Made by a program: the position numbers and the translations under genes
Notes under the pieces: model-generated
Databases searched by the model: none
What the model was told of the DNA's origin: nothing
The model's input: only the letters and a program-made list of their open reading frames with translations
In this document: one piece after another, positions 46,601 to 57,850 of the stretch
Layout: each line of letters begins with the position of its first letter
Numbering within the stretch: position 1 is the first letter of the stretch
From: Impatiens glandulifera
Taxonomy: Eukaryota > Streptophyta > Magnoliopsida > Ericales > Balsaminaceae
Assembly: GCF_907164915.1 (NCBI RefSeq)
Contig: NC_061862.1
Location: 140,421,913 to 140,485,912 of the forward strand
DNA length: 64,000 nt
Reading direction: 5' to 3'

Positions 46601-47476
46601 CACTTATTGATGTTAGGCTAGATTGATCACGTTTATTCTGCCCTTCACGAGTCTTTTATTAAAAGACATCAATAAATCACTCCTAATAGAGAAACCAAAA
46701 AAATTGACGATAAAAGAACTAGGGTTTGTACGCATAACCTTTAGTTTAATTTCATGTTCTTCGATTTGGTTGTCGATTATTGAAATATTTTATGGGGCTA
46801 GTCTATTGTTTGACAAGTTAAAAAACTTAAAATTACCGGATCAATTATAAAGATATCAATAATTATATTTTGTTTCCTTTTAAATGTTTATTATATCTGT
46901 GAATCCGTGTGACCTAGATAATTTATCTAAAGTCTCTGTACAATAAAATTTCATAGAAATTGAATTGAATTTCCAATCATTGCTTACATGTGAGGCTTAA
47001 GTTGATTAAAATGATTATTTACTTTACATAATTTTGTAGCTAAATTTATATAGATTATCTTCAAGATCATTTTTTCCTTGATTTTGTCATAGATCATTGA
47101 AATCCTTTATGAGACTAGTATAAAGTTTGAACGAGGGTAAGACATTTGAAATTATTGGTTCAATTAAAAGGATATAAATCATTTTACTTTTGTTTCCTTT
47201 TAAATGTTTGTTCTGTTTTTGTTTACCTTGATTCGGTTATCTAAAGTCTCTCTACATAGAAATTGTATAAAAACAAATTCTACATGCTTCTGTGCTTGTT
47301 TGTGAGGCAAAAATGCATTAAATTTATTAATATTATCATTTTATTTTTTTTATAAATTTCTTTATGAATTTAGTAATAATCAATCTATTTCAGGATTTGA
47401 ACTTCATCTATTAATATTATCATTTTATTTTTTAATAATCTATACTTCTCATTATGATTTGATCTTATACTTTCAG
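43610..47476 (+). other. Predicted first intron of the unit 2 F-box gene
   Basis: GTATGT to TTTCAG. It includes an extra 230 bp near 43787-44019 (two diverged copies of an AAAGTTGTAG..TTTAAGATC word set and an AAT run), the relic exon at 44870-44992, a short AT tract, and the deletion with filler near 47355-47445. No other gene seen. Confidence 0.55.
44870..44992 (+). pseudogene. Relic F-box exon, unit 2 copy
   Basis: Counterpart of 14140-14262 (LKLLELNLPNGYSGRIDVIS, LVGNKLWE, GTAACACC). Confidence 0.75.
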
Positions 47477-47511
47477 GATTTGAACTTCATCTATTTCTTT
47501 AAGAAAGTAAA

Positions 47512-49528
47512 ATGGTTCTTACAAGCAATCAAAAGGAAATATTGATGGTGAAAGAGGTTGATCGGCTAAGCGCATTGCCGGATGGTCTTATTTATCATAT
47601 ATTTTCATTTATTGATACAAAACATATGGTAAAAAGTTGTGTGTTGTCCAAACGGTACCAGTATCTTTGACATTCCCTAACCAATTTTCGATTCAGCGAG
47701 AAAAAATATCCCAACTACAACTTTTTTGCAAACTTTATCCGTCAAATGCTATTATGCCTTGATGGATCAAAAATCATTTCATTGAGGATTAAATTTATTG
47801 AATCTGTTCCACATAAATTTCTGAAACGTATTTTAATGTATGTGTTGTCAAGTAATCTACAACATGTAATGATCAAGGTTGTTCCCGAGATTGTTCTCAT
47901 CCCCTGCTATTTGTTGGAGCTTATTTTTAATACCCAATCATTGAAAACCCTCCATTCTCCATGTCCAAATGGATTATTCTCTTTTAATTTCCCCCTCCTT
48001 ACTACACTATACCTAGAGAATCCCACATTTGATCCTCTTAGTAGATTTGCTGAACCTTTTTCTGGGTGTCCTAATTTGAAAGATCTGACTTTACACGATA
48101 CTGAGATTTCTCATTTACGAGCCCTTACAATTATGGGTGACCAACTTGAAAATTTGGATATTTCAATTCTGTTATGCTCCAGGGACTTAGAAATTATAAT
48201 TCAAGGGCCAAAACTCCATTCATTCAAATTTGTGGGAACCTATTTTATCAAATTTAAGACCAAAACTCCATCTATAGAAAATGTTGATCTTTCTTGCATC
48301 CTTTATCATGATGAAAACTGGGAAGACAAGATATTGAATGTTACTGAGATGCTTCAAGAATTCCAGAATGCAAAATATTTAAAAGTTGACTCAGACATTA
48401 TACAGGTATGTGTCTAACTTAATTTTTTATTTTTTTTTACTTTTTATCACCTAAATCTTACTGCATTTGATGGTTGAAAACAATTCTTGAAATGTAAAAC
48501 ATTTAAAAACAAGTCCTGGAATTAATTCATATTTTTACTAATAGCACAAAAATATTGTGAAACTGTAAAAAGTCTAATTCAAAACAAGTTAGGACTTGAT
48601 TATAGATATGTTAATATTGGATAAAGATAAATGAAATTTTTTCAAGCAAAATCAGATCTAAGGCCTAAATAAAGTTCAGGGAGAAAATATCAATTATCCT
48701 TAAATAAACCATCAACTACAACAAAATCATGCAATAATATCTAAGGCCTTCTAGACAATTGAAACCCAAATATTGAATTATTATAAAATTGATTACCAAA
48801 ATTTTTAAATAGTCTAGCCTCTTATTTGGTTATTCTGCAATAACCCTAATTAGTGTTCTCATTATTTTTTACAGGTTTTGATTTTGGATGCTGTTTCCAT
48901 GGAGCGACCATTTCCAGCCTTTCATTTCAGTAATTTACAGCTTTTGGAGTTGAATTTTTCTACAGGATTTCATGGGATAATTTATTATATTATCAAGGTT
49001 CTGATGGATTCTCCCATTGCACATCTTTTACGGAAGAACATGTGGAAGGTAGCACTCTTCCTATCAATTTGTTGTTGTTGTTATAATTTCTTCATCTTGT
49101 CTACAAAAGTTGAAATTCGGTATTTGATTCCGATGTTTTATTTACTATTCAGCCTCCTTAAAGGAGTGTTTAAAAAAAATAAAGTATAACTCAACATATT
49201 TTCCTTACTTATTTTGAGGGTGGAAATTGTGTTGATGTTTATGTTGTTGAAACCATATGTACAATGTTGCTAAAATAAATAAATCTAATTGGATGGTGTA
49301 ATTTATATTCTTGAAATGTAATAAATATGGTTTTCTGGAATTATATTTTCATTTTGAACTATTCAAATGCAGAAGATAATAAAGTCAAGAGGAAAACGAA
49401 TGAAAACTCATTATATCGACCATCATCCTCATAGACTAAAAATGGTATCCAAAGGCATACAACATATCCAGGTTAAATTCAATTATCAACTTGAGTTAGG
49501 ATGGAACTCCATGTTCAAAACATTCTAA
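47512..49528 (+). pseudogene. F-box/LRR-type protein gene, unit 2 copy, a different nonsense mutation
   Basis: Exons 47512-48405, 48875-49048 and 49373-49528, the same lengths and phases as the unit 1 gene (407 codons). The SKRY codon that is a stop in unit 1 is intact (TAC, 47656-47658), but four codons later Trp TGG has become TGA (47668-47670). The rest is open: LRR part LLCLDGSKIISLRIKF to DSDIIQ, exon 2 RPFPAFHFSNLQLLELN, exon 3 KIIKSRGKRMKTHYIDHH. Few amino acid changes separate the two copies. It cannot make a full F-box protein as sequenced. Confidence 0.9.
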
Positions 49529-49998
49529 ACAATGTTGTAAGAGAACTCCTCGCATAGGAATGGAATCCCATGAGTTCAAAAGATGTTAAAGGGTTGTATA
49601 AGGACCAACTAATTATGTTTGTTGAAATTATTTGTATTTCATGTTAACTTATTTTGGACTTTTGTTATGTCCTATCTAAATCTGATATGTTCCTACATTA
49701 TGCCTCCTTTTTTAACAATGATTTATATATGAGATGGTGATTTCTTGGATTGAGGTGGGTTCATCTAGTTCATTGGGATTGAACTTATAATTTAATGTTA
49801 TATACATCATATAATTAAATACTCAAGCTATTTAGAAAAAGATTAGAGAATATCTAGTTCACTTAAAATGATTAATAAATCTTGTGCACTTTTTGTAGTC
49901 TTTGCTCTGGGGTTGAGGAAACTTTCTCAATTCTTTCTTCTTCAAACTACTTTAAGAATTATTTTATGACAAAAAATAATTTATATAAAAATATTTAA
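49529..49998. other. 3' flank of the unit 2 F-box gene
   Basis: Matches 19634-20120 with small indels; no gene seen. It ends at TTAA (49995-49998), the left border of the foldback element. Confidence 0.6.
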
Positions 49999-51496
49999 GT
50001 GTTTTTTAATAATAATAATTGATTTTTTTTTTATTGAAAGTGTCTTATTTAATACAGAGAGAAAATGTAAGTAGTGGAAAGAGAGAAAATTATTAACTAA
50101 GATTAAATAAAAAAAATAAACATATACCAAGTCAGAGTCAGCAAGTCTAATCAGCACTGCACTGTCGTTAGTTGCCCATCATCTTTCGCTCCCTTATCAT
50201 TACTCTTTTGTTATTTAGGTTTGAGTAATGATAGGGGAGCCAAAGATTTGCAGCGAACGAAATGATGTGGAAGACTTACTAAGCATGATAACTCAATATT
50301 TCAAATTTTATTTATTTCTCTCATTTCATTAATAATTTCTCTCATTTCATTAATAATTTCTCTCTCTACTCTTTTTTAATCATTTATTTTTATCTCTTTA
50401 ATATTCATTAATAATTTATTTATATTATCAATTTATAAATATATGTTTATATATTTTATTATTTAACTTATTTATAAAATTTAAAATAATAATAAAGACA
50501 ATAATAAATTAAATAAAAAACATCAAAATATATATTTTTAAATATATATTTAAGAGAATAAAAAATTAAATATAAAATTCTTAATTTCTTAATTTATTAT
50601 TTCTCTCCTTTATTAATAATTTAATAATTTATTTATTAGTTTTTAAAATAAGTTATAATAGAAAATAAAAATTTGTCAAGATCAACTAACTCAAATCAAA
50701 TATACTAATATTCAAAATCAAATATATTAATATTCAATTCTAAATAATATTTTTTATAAGAGTTAACCAATATGATAATATAAGAAGAGAGAACTAGTTA
50801 ATTAATTAAATTTATAATACAATTTACAAGAAAATAAAATATAAAAAATAAATTAAAGAGAGAAAAAAAGAAAAACAACTATTAAAGAATACGTAAAAAA
50901 AATTATATATAATTTTAAAAATTATATATTTATATATATAATTTATTTTATTTATTTATTTTCCCTATTATAAGTCGTTTTAAAAACAAATAAATATATA
51001 AATTATATATAGGGAGAGGTGAGAAATAATTAATTTAATATTTAATTTTTTATTATTTTAATTAATCAAATATAATATATATTATTTTATTTAATTTGTT
51101 ATTGCCCTTATTATTATTATTCTAAATTTCTTATAAATAAATAAGTTAAATAATAAAATATATTTACAAATTAACAATAAAAATAAATTATTAATAAAGA
51201 TTGTAGAAGAGATAAAAAAATAAATGATTAATAAAGAGAGAGAGAAATTATTAATGAATCGAATAGAGAAGTAAATAAAATTTAAAATGTTGAGTCATCA
51301 TGCTTAGTCAGCCTTCCACATCATTAGACTTGTTGACTGGATATATATATATATTTTTTTTATCTTCGTTAATAATTTTCTCTCTCTTTCCACTACTTAT
51401 ATTTTCTCTCTCCGTATTAAATAAATTAAATAAGACACATTCAATAAAAAAAATTAATTTTTATTATTAAAAAACACATAATAATTTAAAAAACAC
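49999..51496. mobile_element. Foldback-type element with very long terminal inverted repeats, 1.5 kb
   Basis: The left arm (from 49999, GTGTTTTTTAATAATAATAA, then GAAAGTGTCTTATTTAATAC, AGTGGAAAGAGAGAAAATTA and ACTAAGCATGATAACTCAA) is complementary to the right arm (ending 51496, AAAAAACAC). Allowing for indels and one nested insertion the arms span about 50000-50540 and 51030-51496. TTAA flanks both sides (49995-49998, 51497-51500), a possible TSD, though TTAA is common here. The centre is AT-rich and noncoding. Superfamily not determined. Confidence 0.82.
50152..50260. mobile_element. Small hairpin insertion nested in the foldback left arm
   Basis: The right arm reads TCTAATGATGTGG continuously; the left arm has 109 extra bases at that point, flanked by AAT (50149-50151, 50261-50263). 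Inside, GCTCCCTTATCATTACTC (50188-50205) pairs with GAGTAATGATAGGGGAGC (50223-50240), with further weaker pairing outside. It looks like a small MITE or hairpin insertion. Confidence 0.75.
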
Positions 51497-51500
51497 TTAA

Positions 51501-52699
51501 CGATTTTTATTATTATAAATATTCTTTTTTAAATTATTGTATATATCACTATAAGTCTATAAACACGCATTTTAATTATTTATCTCTCAATAATTTATTT
51601 TCTTTTATTTATTGAAAAAATTAAAATTTATTTTTAATAATAAAAATAATTTAAATTAAAATAAATAATAAATCATCGTGTTACTTAAAATTTATATATA
51701 AGAGAATAAAAAAAATATATTTTTTAATTAAATTAATTGATTCTATTAATTTAATAATATATATTAATAAAAAAAATTATTAATAATTTTAATCAACGGA
51801 TTGATTCTATTTTTTAAACTCTTAATTGTTGTTTATCTTTTTTCTCTCTTTAATAGTCTTTTTTTTTCATGTCAGTTCATCTTTGGTGATTTATTAGAAA
51901 CTCAATCAATTATTGAAGCTCAATCAACTACATAATGGTCAATCAACTACAAAAGTTCACTCAACAACATTCAACTACTAGCATACTAGCACACCATGTT
52001 AGTTATTCTCTCTTAGTGGTTTTTTTTATCTATGTTGAATATTAGTTGTTTGTGATTTGAGTTGTATCTATCTTGAATATTAGTAGTTTGTGATTTGAGT
52101 TGAATCATGTTAATAGTTAAGGTGGTCCAATTTAAAATGAAGTGAAAGATAACAAAAATATGTGCGTCGCTAAATGGTCGTTGCAAGAGGATAACAACCA
52201 TCAACAATCGTCGCTGAAGAAGCATCAGGAGAACCATTTGGCCTTCTTCTTGGTCGGGAATGACGGCCCCCAATAGTTGGGAGATTAACGCAAATTTTAA
52301 TTTTGTGGCCCCACAAAATTAAAATAAATATAATAATTATATATTTCTATCGAAAACATATTAAATATATACTAATATTAACTAGTATAAAAAAATATTT
52401 CAAAATATATATAAAAAATATTAATATAACAAGTTGTAAACGAAACAATATACCATAATAATTTTAAATTTTTGTGGCAAAATTCCAAGTACTTTTTTTT
52501 AATTGACATCATTACGGATATCAATTTATTTTACTTCTCTTGATAGCATTGTCTTATAATTACTAAGCACTTTAAATAAATCACCACCATCAATCCATCA
52601 ATGTCCATTTGTTGGTTGTGTTTTAAGAAATTTTATAATTTAGTACATATCTTCAACAATTTCTCTTCACTGATTTTTTAATTTTTCATTAAACAAAAA
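51501..52699. other. AT-rich spacer, no gene recognised
   Basis: Simple AT-rich sequence, then a CAATCAACTAC-rich patch (51890-51975) and an unrecognised 86-codon minus-strand ORF (52273-52013). A 30 bp palindrome sits at 52295-52324 (arms TTTTAATTTTGTGG / CCACAAAATTAAAA). Confidence 0.5.
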
Positions 52700-53989
52700 T
52701 GTTAGATAAATCAGACCGGTTAAAAATAAGAACTTAACAAAACAAATTTCCTGTGCAGGAACGGTCAAGAATCTGAACGGTCAAAGATCCAACTGACCAA
52801 AGAATCTAACCGGTTAGAAGAAGAAGCAAAGGATGCATCCAAAACCCGAATGTCATCCGGTTAACTTGAAGCTATGAACAACCGGTAGATATCCCAAACC
52901 GAAATGCAATATCCACCCGGAAAACAGATGAAGAGATTACTTAGAGAAAGAAGCCAGAACTATCAAACTAAGTACAATCTACAAATCGGTGTAAACAGAC
53001 ACTTTAGGTATATGCAAAAGATGATATCAAAGGATCAGACTGTGACATTGCCATATTCATACAAATCTGATGATACTCTACAGGCTACAGAAGATTGCCT
53101 GAAGAGATCTTTCCACTCTAGGATAAGTCGGAGGCGCAACCTTCCAGGTGCAGGCAACTGTCCAACCGACAATTGCTATATTAAGTAAAAGACAAACCCA
53201 GCCGGTTTGACCTATGCCTTGGAAGCTTAAACCGCAATTAATGCCTCTGTTCAACCAATCAGATTCAAGGATTACCCTAAAGGTATCCGTTAACACTACA
53301 ACAAAAAAGACTTTTGGCGACGCTTATATGCCAACGCATATTAAGCGTGGGTAAAAACTAAAAGATAAAAAAACTTTTCCCAACCTTTGTACCTATACAA
53401 CCACCTTTATTTTTTAATATATATTTATAAACTTTCATAATAACCTTACAATTTAACTATTCTAATTTTTTATATTTTTATGTTTTACTTTTAAACTTTA
53501 AAAATATTTTATTTCATTATTTTATTTTTTTTTAAATTAAAATTGACTTAAAATTTTATTAACCATAAAATTTTATTATTATTTTTTATATAACATAGTT
53601 TTTTAATTTTTATAGTATTATTAATTTTGTTTTATTAAAATCGATTTTTTATTTAATAATTATTTAAATTTAATTAAATAAAAAGTAAAAAAATAATATA
53701 AACTAAAAAAAAATAATTAAACATTATATATATTTAAAAAAAAATTAACTTATATATTTTTTAAAATTAAGAATTATTCTATACGTAGAAAAGCCCAAAT
53801 TCAATCCCAAATTCATTTTTGTTATTTTTTAACCTAATCAGTTCTTTCTTCACAGCAGCCAGTTCGTCTTCTCTGCAGCAGCCAATTCGTGAGTAGTCTC
53901 TCCATTCATCTCATCTCTATTTCTATGTATGTAAAATATTCATCTCAATTAAATTCTACAATTCTAGATTTGTGTTATCTGTGTTCCGA

Positions 53990-54448
53990 TTCATCTCGAG
54001 TATGCTCATTGCCTCATTCTTCCTCGCCTTCAAGCCAAACGCAAACGAGACACTTCAACTGCTCCAATCCATGTTTGACGTGCTTCCACACGATATCACA
54101 GTCGAATGAAACGGTCGAGATTGCGTCTTCATCCGTAAGAATTGTTCCTGTTCTCCGTTATTAAATAATTATTTGATGAATATGACGTTTACAATTAGGG
54201 AAAACAGAGGATCTCTTCACGATATTAAGATCGATGCATACAAGGGTTTAGCTTTTCTTCCTAATTATACTAGGGCGGCTAGAGCTGGATCAATTGTTTC
54301 GTTAAATCTATTTTGTGGATGTTCGAGTGAGTTGCGGAACTACCCGATGGGTTACGTGATGGGAGAGAGTGATCGTATTGAATCTTTAGCAATTAGATTT
54401 GGGGTTAGTATTGAATCTGTTAATGAAATTGTTAATTCTGATTTCTGA
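53990..54448 (+). pseudogene. Captured fragment of a LYK3-type LysM receptor-like kinase
   Basis: From 54180 the frame reads FTIRENRGSLHDIKIDAYKG, LAFLPNYTRAARAGSIVSLN, LFCGCSSELRNYPMGYVMGE and DRIESLAIRFGVSIESVNEI. This is the LysM ectodomain arrangement I know from the Arabidopsis LYK3 (At1g51940) group, with a CxC pair and a last LysM of the form FGVS. The part upstream (53990-54150, SNETVEIASS) looks like the preceding segment in another frame. The transmembrane and kinase parts are absent; the frame stops at 54446. Full proteins are plasma-membrane receptors for chitin-like ligands; this piece has no such capacity. Confidence 0.72.
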
Positions 54449-54680
54449 TAATGTTACTGTTGAATTCCTTTAAATTCAGGTACGTATCAATATCATCATC
54501 TTTTTGATTTCTTAATCTATTATTGCTTGATTGAAACAGAGTTTAATGTTTTTAACCTTTTTTTTTTCAAATGTTTGCAGTTCCTTTTAGCATAACTCTA
54601 GTTGTTTGATTTCTTAACTCGATCACACATTTCAAGCTAAAATAATCATTGTGTTGAACTTATGGTTCTGTAATATGCAG

Positions 54681-55192
54681 TCTGGGAAACTTATTATTGA
54701 AGATGATGATGACAAGGATGACGATGATGAGGATGATGATGACAAAGATGAAGATGACGTTGAAGATAAATTGTACAGATTGATTCAAATTCCAGTCTCT
54801 ATTGTTCAAATACACATTTGTTTAAGACTGAGCTCTCTAGGGTTCTATATGAAATCAATATTGATGTTAATTAGCTTTCATGCTATCATATTCTGTGAAC
54901 TGTGTTTGAGAGATGTCAGACATTCAAAAGAAATGATTTCCTCACAAAATTTAAAGAATACTCAATTAACTAATTTGTTTTTCAAGTACATGTAATGAAG
55001 AAGATTATGTTTGACTAAATGTGACAACATTTTGAGAAGATGGCAGGTCAAGTTGATGCAACTAGCAGATTAAAGCAAAGCAGAAGCGAGAAAAAGAGCA
55101 GGAAGGCAATGCTTAAGCTTGGAATGAAGTTCATTCCTGGTGTCAGCAGAGTAACTGTGAAGAAGAGCAAAAAAACAGATTTGGAGTTCTAA
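54681..55192 (+). pseudogene. Captured fragment of nascent polypeptide-associated complex subunit alpha
   Basis: Two exon-like pieces are in correct order. The first (54681-54769, after TAATATGCAG) codes an acidic run (EDDDDKDDDDEDDDDKDEDD). The second (from 55047, after TGGCAG) codes [20 protein letters not shown], then [20 protein letters not shown], the start of the NAC domain. The remaining NAC domain and UBA domain are absent; the frame runs into TDLEF and a stop. NAC-alpha normally binds ribosomes and nascent chains in the cytosol. The retained intron shows capture at the DNA level. Confidence 0.82.
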
Positions 55193-56115
55193 ACTGCAAC
55201 CCATCATCCAAAGAGTTCTTTCTGTTCATTTTTTTGGATCATGTGGGTAAAGAGATTATGTAAAAAGGTTAGATTCTATTCTATTCTAAGCTGTTCAGAT
55301 CATTGGTCAGATGTGTAATATAACATTCTCATATAGATATATGCCTGTCATGGGGTTGCTGTTCCTTCATTTATTACCTGATGAGGTTAGCTTATTTTTA
55401 TTTATAATCAGGTGGATTCCCATTTTTTCTAATATATTGATAATTAAGCTTTAGTGTTGTGCAGCTCTTGAAATAGAAGATAATACTACTAAAGAGAAGA
55501 GAGGAGGCTGAAAGTGAAAGCAATCATAAAAATCTGTAATTTTTCTTCTTCTTCTTATTAATTTTTGAATAATAATAATAATAAGAGAGAAGGAGAAGAA
55601 GAAGTTGTTGTCTGTTTCCTGATTCTTGAATGGATCTGGTTGGTTGGTTAAGTAGTGAGCAATGGTGACTGGAAAATGGTATAAGAAGAGGAGCTGTGTT
55701 TAATGGGAGAAATCAGGTCTGGAAATCCCTTTTTTTTATTATTCATTATTTATCATTCATTATTAAATGGCATCAATTGGTTTGTTCATCAATGGGTCAG
55801 GTTTTATTTATGCTGAAATGGCAGAAATGCCCATTTCTGACATCTATTAGTATTATTTTGATGGCTAATCAAATAGGGTCACAAGTATGATTAATGGAGC
55901 GAGGTTAATGGAGTAAATTAACGGGGAGTTAGAATAATGAATGTGGTTGTTGTTAACAGGGTTGAAGGTTGACTTTGGTATAGTGTATTCATTTATGAGC
56001 ATTATAATAGTCCTTTCTATTTTTTTATGACAGGAAAGAAAAACATTGGCAACTTTTCTGGCTATGTGTGGTTGACTTGTTTTTAAATAAGAGCAAGACC
56101 TTCCGGTTTCCGTCT
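55193..56115 (+). other. CACTA interior between NAC-alpha and LRR fragments
   Basis: It reads like gene-flank or UTR sequence (TTGTGCAGCTCTTGAAATAG, CTTCTTCTTCTTATT run near 55540), possibly the 5' flank of the LRR source gene. No coding region recognised. Confidence 0.45.
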
Positions 56116-57850
56116 ATGGATCGTTACTTGAAAGATGCAAGAGCTTCCGGTTCCCTCAACCTCTCCAACCGTTCACTAAGGTGATTCATCTCTCTTTACA
56201 GTTCATGATTCCTCAAGCTTTATCTCATTTTCTTCACTTGTAATCCTAATTAAGCGACTAATCGGATGGACTATCTTAGGTGTATTTGTTGGTTCTATTG
56301 TCTAGACTGTAGTTTGTTTGTTTGTTCATATACTGTTAATGTCTAGACTGTAGCTTGTATTCTTCTATGCGTGATCACTGGTGATCTAAACTGTTTATGT
56401 TTTTAAAGTCAGATGCATTTGTCTGTTTTTTTGAGATTTTTTGGAAAGAGATGTGTATTCTTCCATCTGCAGAAGGAAATAATCTTCTGCTTTAAGTACT
56501 TACAACTTATGCTTACCTTCTTACTATATCCTTACAACACTTAGTATGCCTAAGAGAAATCATTCGTTGTTAAAGATATGTTCCTAGATGAGAAATTTGT
56601 TAAATATGTTTTTTATGTCTTAGTTGTTCTTATTTTGTATCAGTGAAGTGCCAAATGAAGTATACAAAAGCATGGATGCTATTGGAGGCAGTGAGAAATG
56701 GTGGGATGTAATATTCGCATTCCTTCATTTTTAACATTCTGAATCAGCTAAGATAAATTGACATAAGATGTTACTAAAGAAAGTTAATGTTTGTAGACCG
56801 TGGAGCTACAGAAGCTTATTTTAGCGCATAATAACATTGAATCGTTGAGGGAAGATCTCAGAAACTTGCCTTTATTGTCTGTACTTAATGTTAGACACAA
56901 TCCCTCCTGCCGGCTGCCATAGGCGAGTATGTATTGTTCATTTCTTTCTAGTAACTGGTTTCTTTAGATTTATTTAATTTGTATTTGTTCTTTTTTGAGG
57001 TCTTGTATTTTAATTGTCCCTCTTTTTGCTTAATCATTTTGTGTTTTGGAAATGGCATCGTCCAATTGATGATCTGTATGATTGTTTCACAGGCTTCACA
57101 TGCTAAAATCATTAGATGTTTCATTTAACATGATATCCAGCATACCTGAAGAAATTGGATCGGCAACTGCTTTGGTCAAGTAGGCTCTTTACCTTGACTT
57201 TTTCTTCATTTGTTAAGAGGTGTAGTTGGCAACTCCATGTGTGCATATTTTTTTCCTGATTATTTGAGGTTGGACACATGATACTCCAATTGCTTTACCT
57301 GGATAAGATTATATTTTCATTGTACAATGAACAATCATATGATTCATTTTCTTAAAAATTTAATGATTTATCCATCTTTGTGTCAATGCTGTTAGGATAT
57401 TAGCTTCGAATAAAATATGGACAGTGAGTTCAGTATGTACGTGTCACGAGAAAAAATATTAGTTATGCATCTATATAGACAGGTGCATATCATTTCTTGT
57501 TTGCATGAATTTTAATTTTGTGGTTTGTAGGTTTAAATGCTCAAATAATCAACTAAAAGATCTTCCAGGCTCCATAGGACGTTGTTCAGATTTGTCAGAG
57601 TTCAAAGGTAAGACTGCAATGGATCTTTACATTACAAGGCTTATTTAAAACAAATACAAAGATTAAACCTAGCTTTTCGAAACTCTAAAAGTTTCTGGGT
57701 TTTTTCATTTCGGAATCATAGTTTCCACTTTTTGTTCTAGTTACATATCTATAATTAATTCACATCGATATACCTTTTTTTTATTTCTTATCTTAAAAAT
57801 AATATCCATTTACATAATTGCAGTGGAGGCCGAAGAGAAGATCAAGTAGA
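56116..57850 (+). pseudogene. Captured fragment of an LRRC40-type leucine-rich-repeat gene
   Basis: Exons: 56116-56180 (MDRYLKDARASGSLNLSNRS), 56644-56707 (VPNEVYKSMDAIGGSEKWWD), 56797-56926 ([20 protein letters not shown]), 57093-57179 (LHMLKSLDVSFNMISSIPEE) and 57531-57607 (FKCSNNQLKDLPGSIGRCSD), with GT-AG introns and matching phases; a last piece (57824-57850) ends at TAG. This is the N-terminal LRR arrangement of the plant LRRC40-like protein (Arabidopsis At3g15410 type). A few bases are lost in exon 3 just before LPAAIGE, shifting the frame. The rest of the LRR domain is absent. Confidence 0.8.

Larger units (their letters stand above)
28923..49998. repeat. Direct segmental duplication, unit 2
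   Basis: This is the second copy of 1-20120. Relative to unit 1 it lacks the 4271-7572 segment, which is replaced by a partial Copia element (33187-36144). It gains an insertion of about 1.14 kb at 38881-40025 and a MITE at 40475-40674, keeps about 230 bp (43787-44019) that unit 1 lacks and about 400 bp of a LINE that unit 1 lost, and loses about 845 bp near 47355. Because the units differ by many independent indels, this is not a collapsed or doubled assembly of one locus. Confidence 0.95.

Noticed and set aside
54651..54995. 114-codon ORF with an Asp-rich run as an independent gene
   Set aside because: The acidic run is the first NAC-alpha exon; the remainder reads into its intron.
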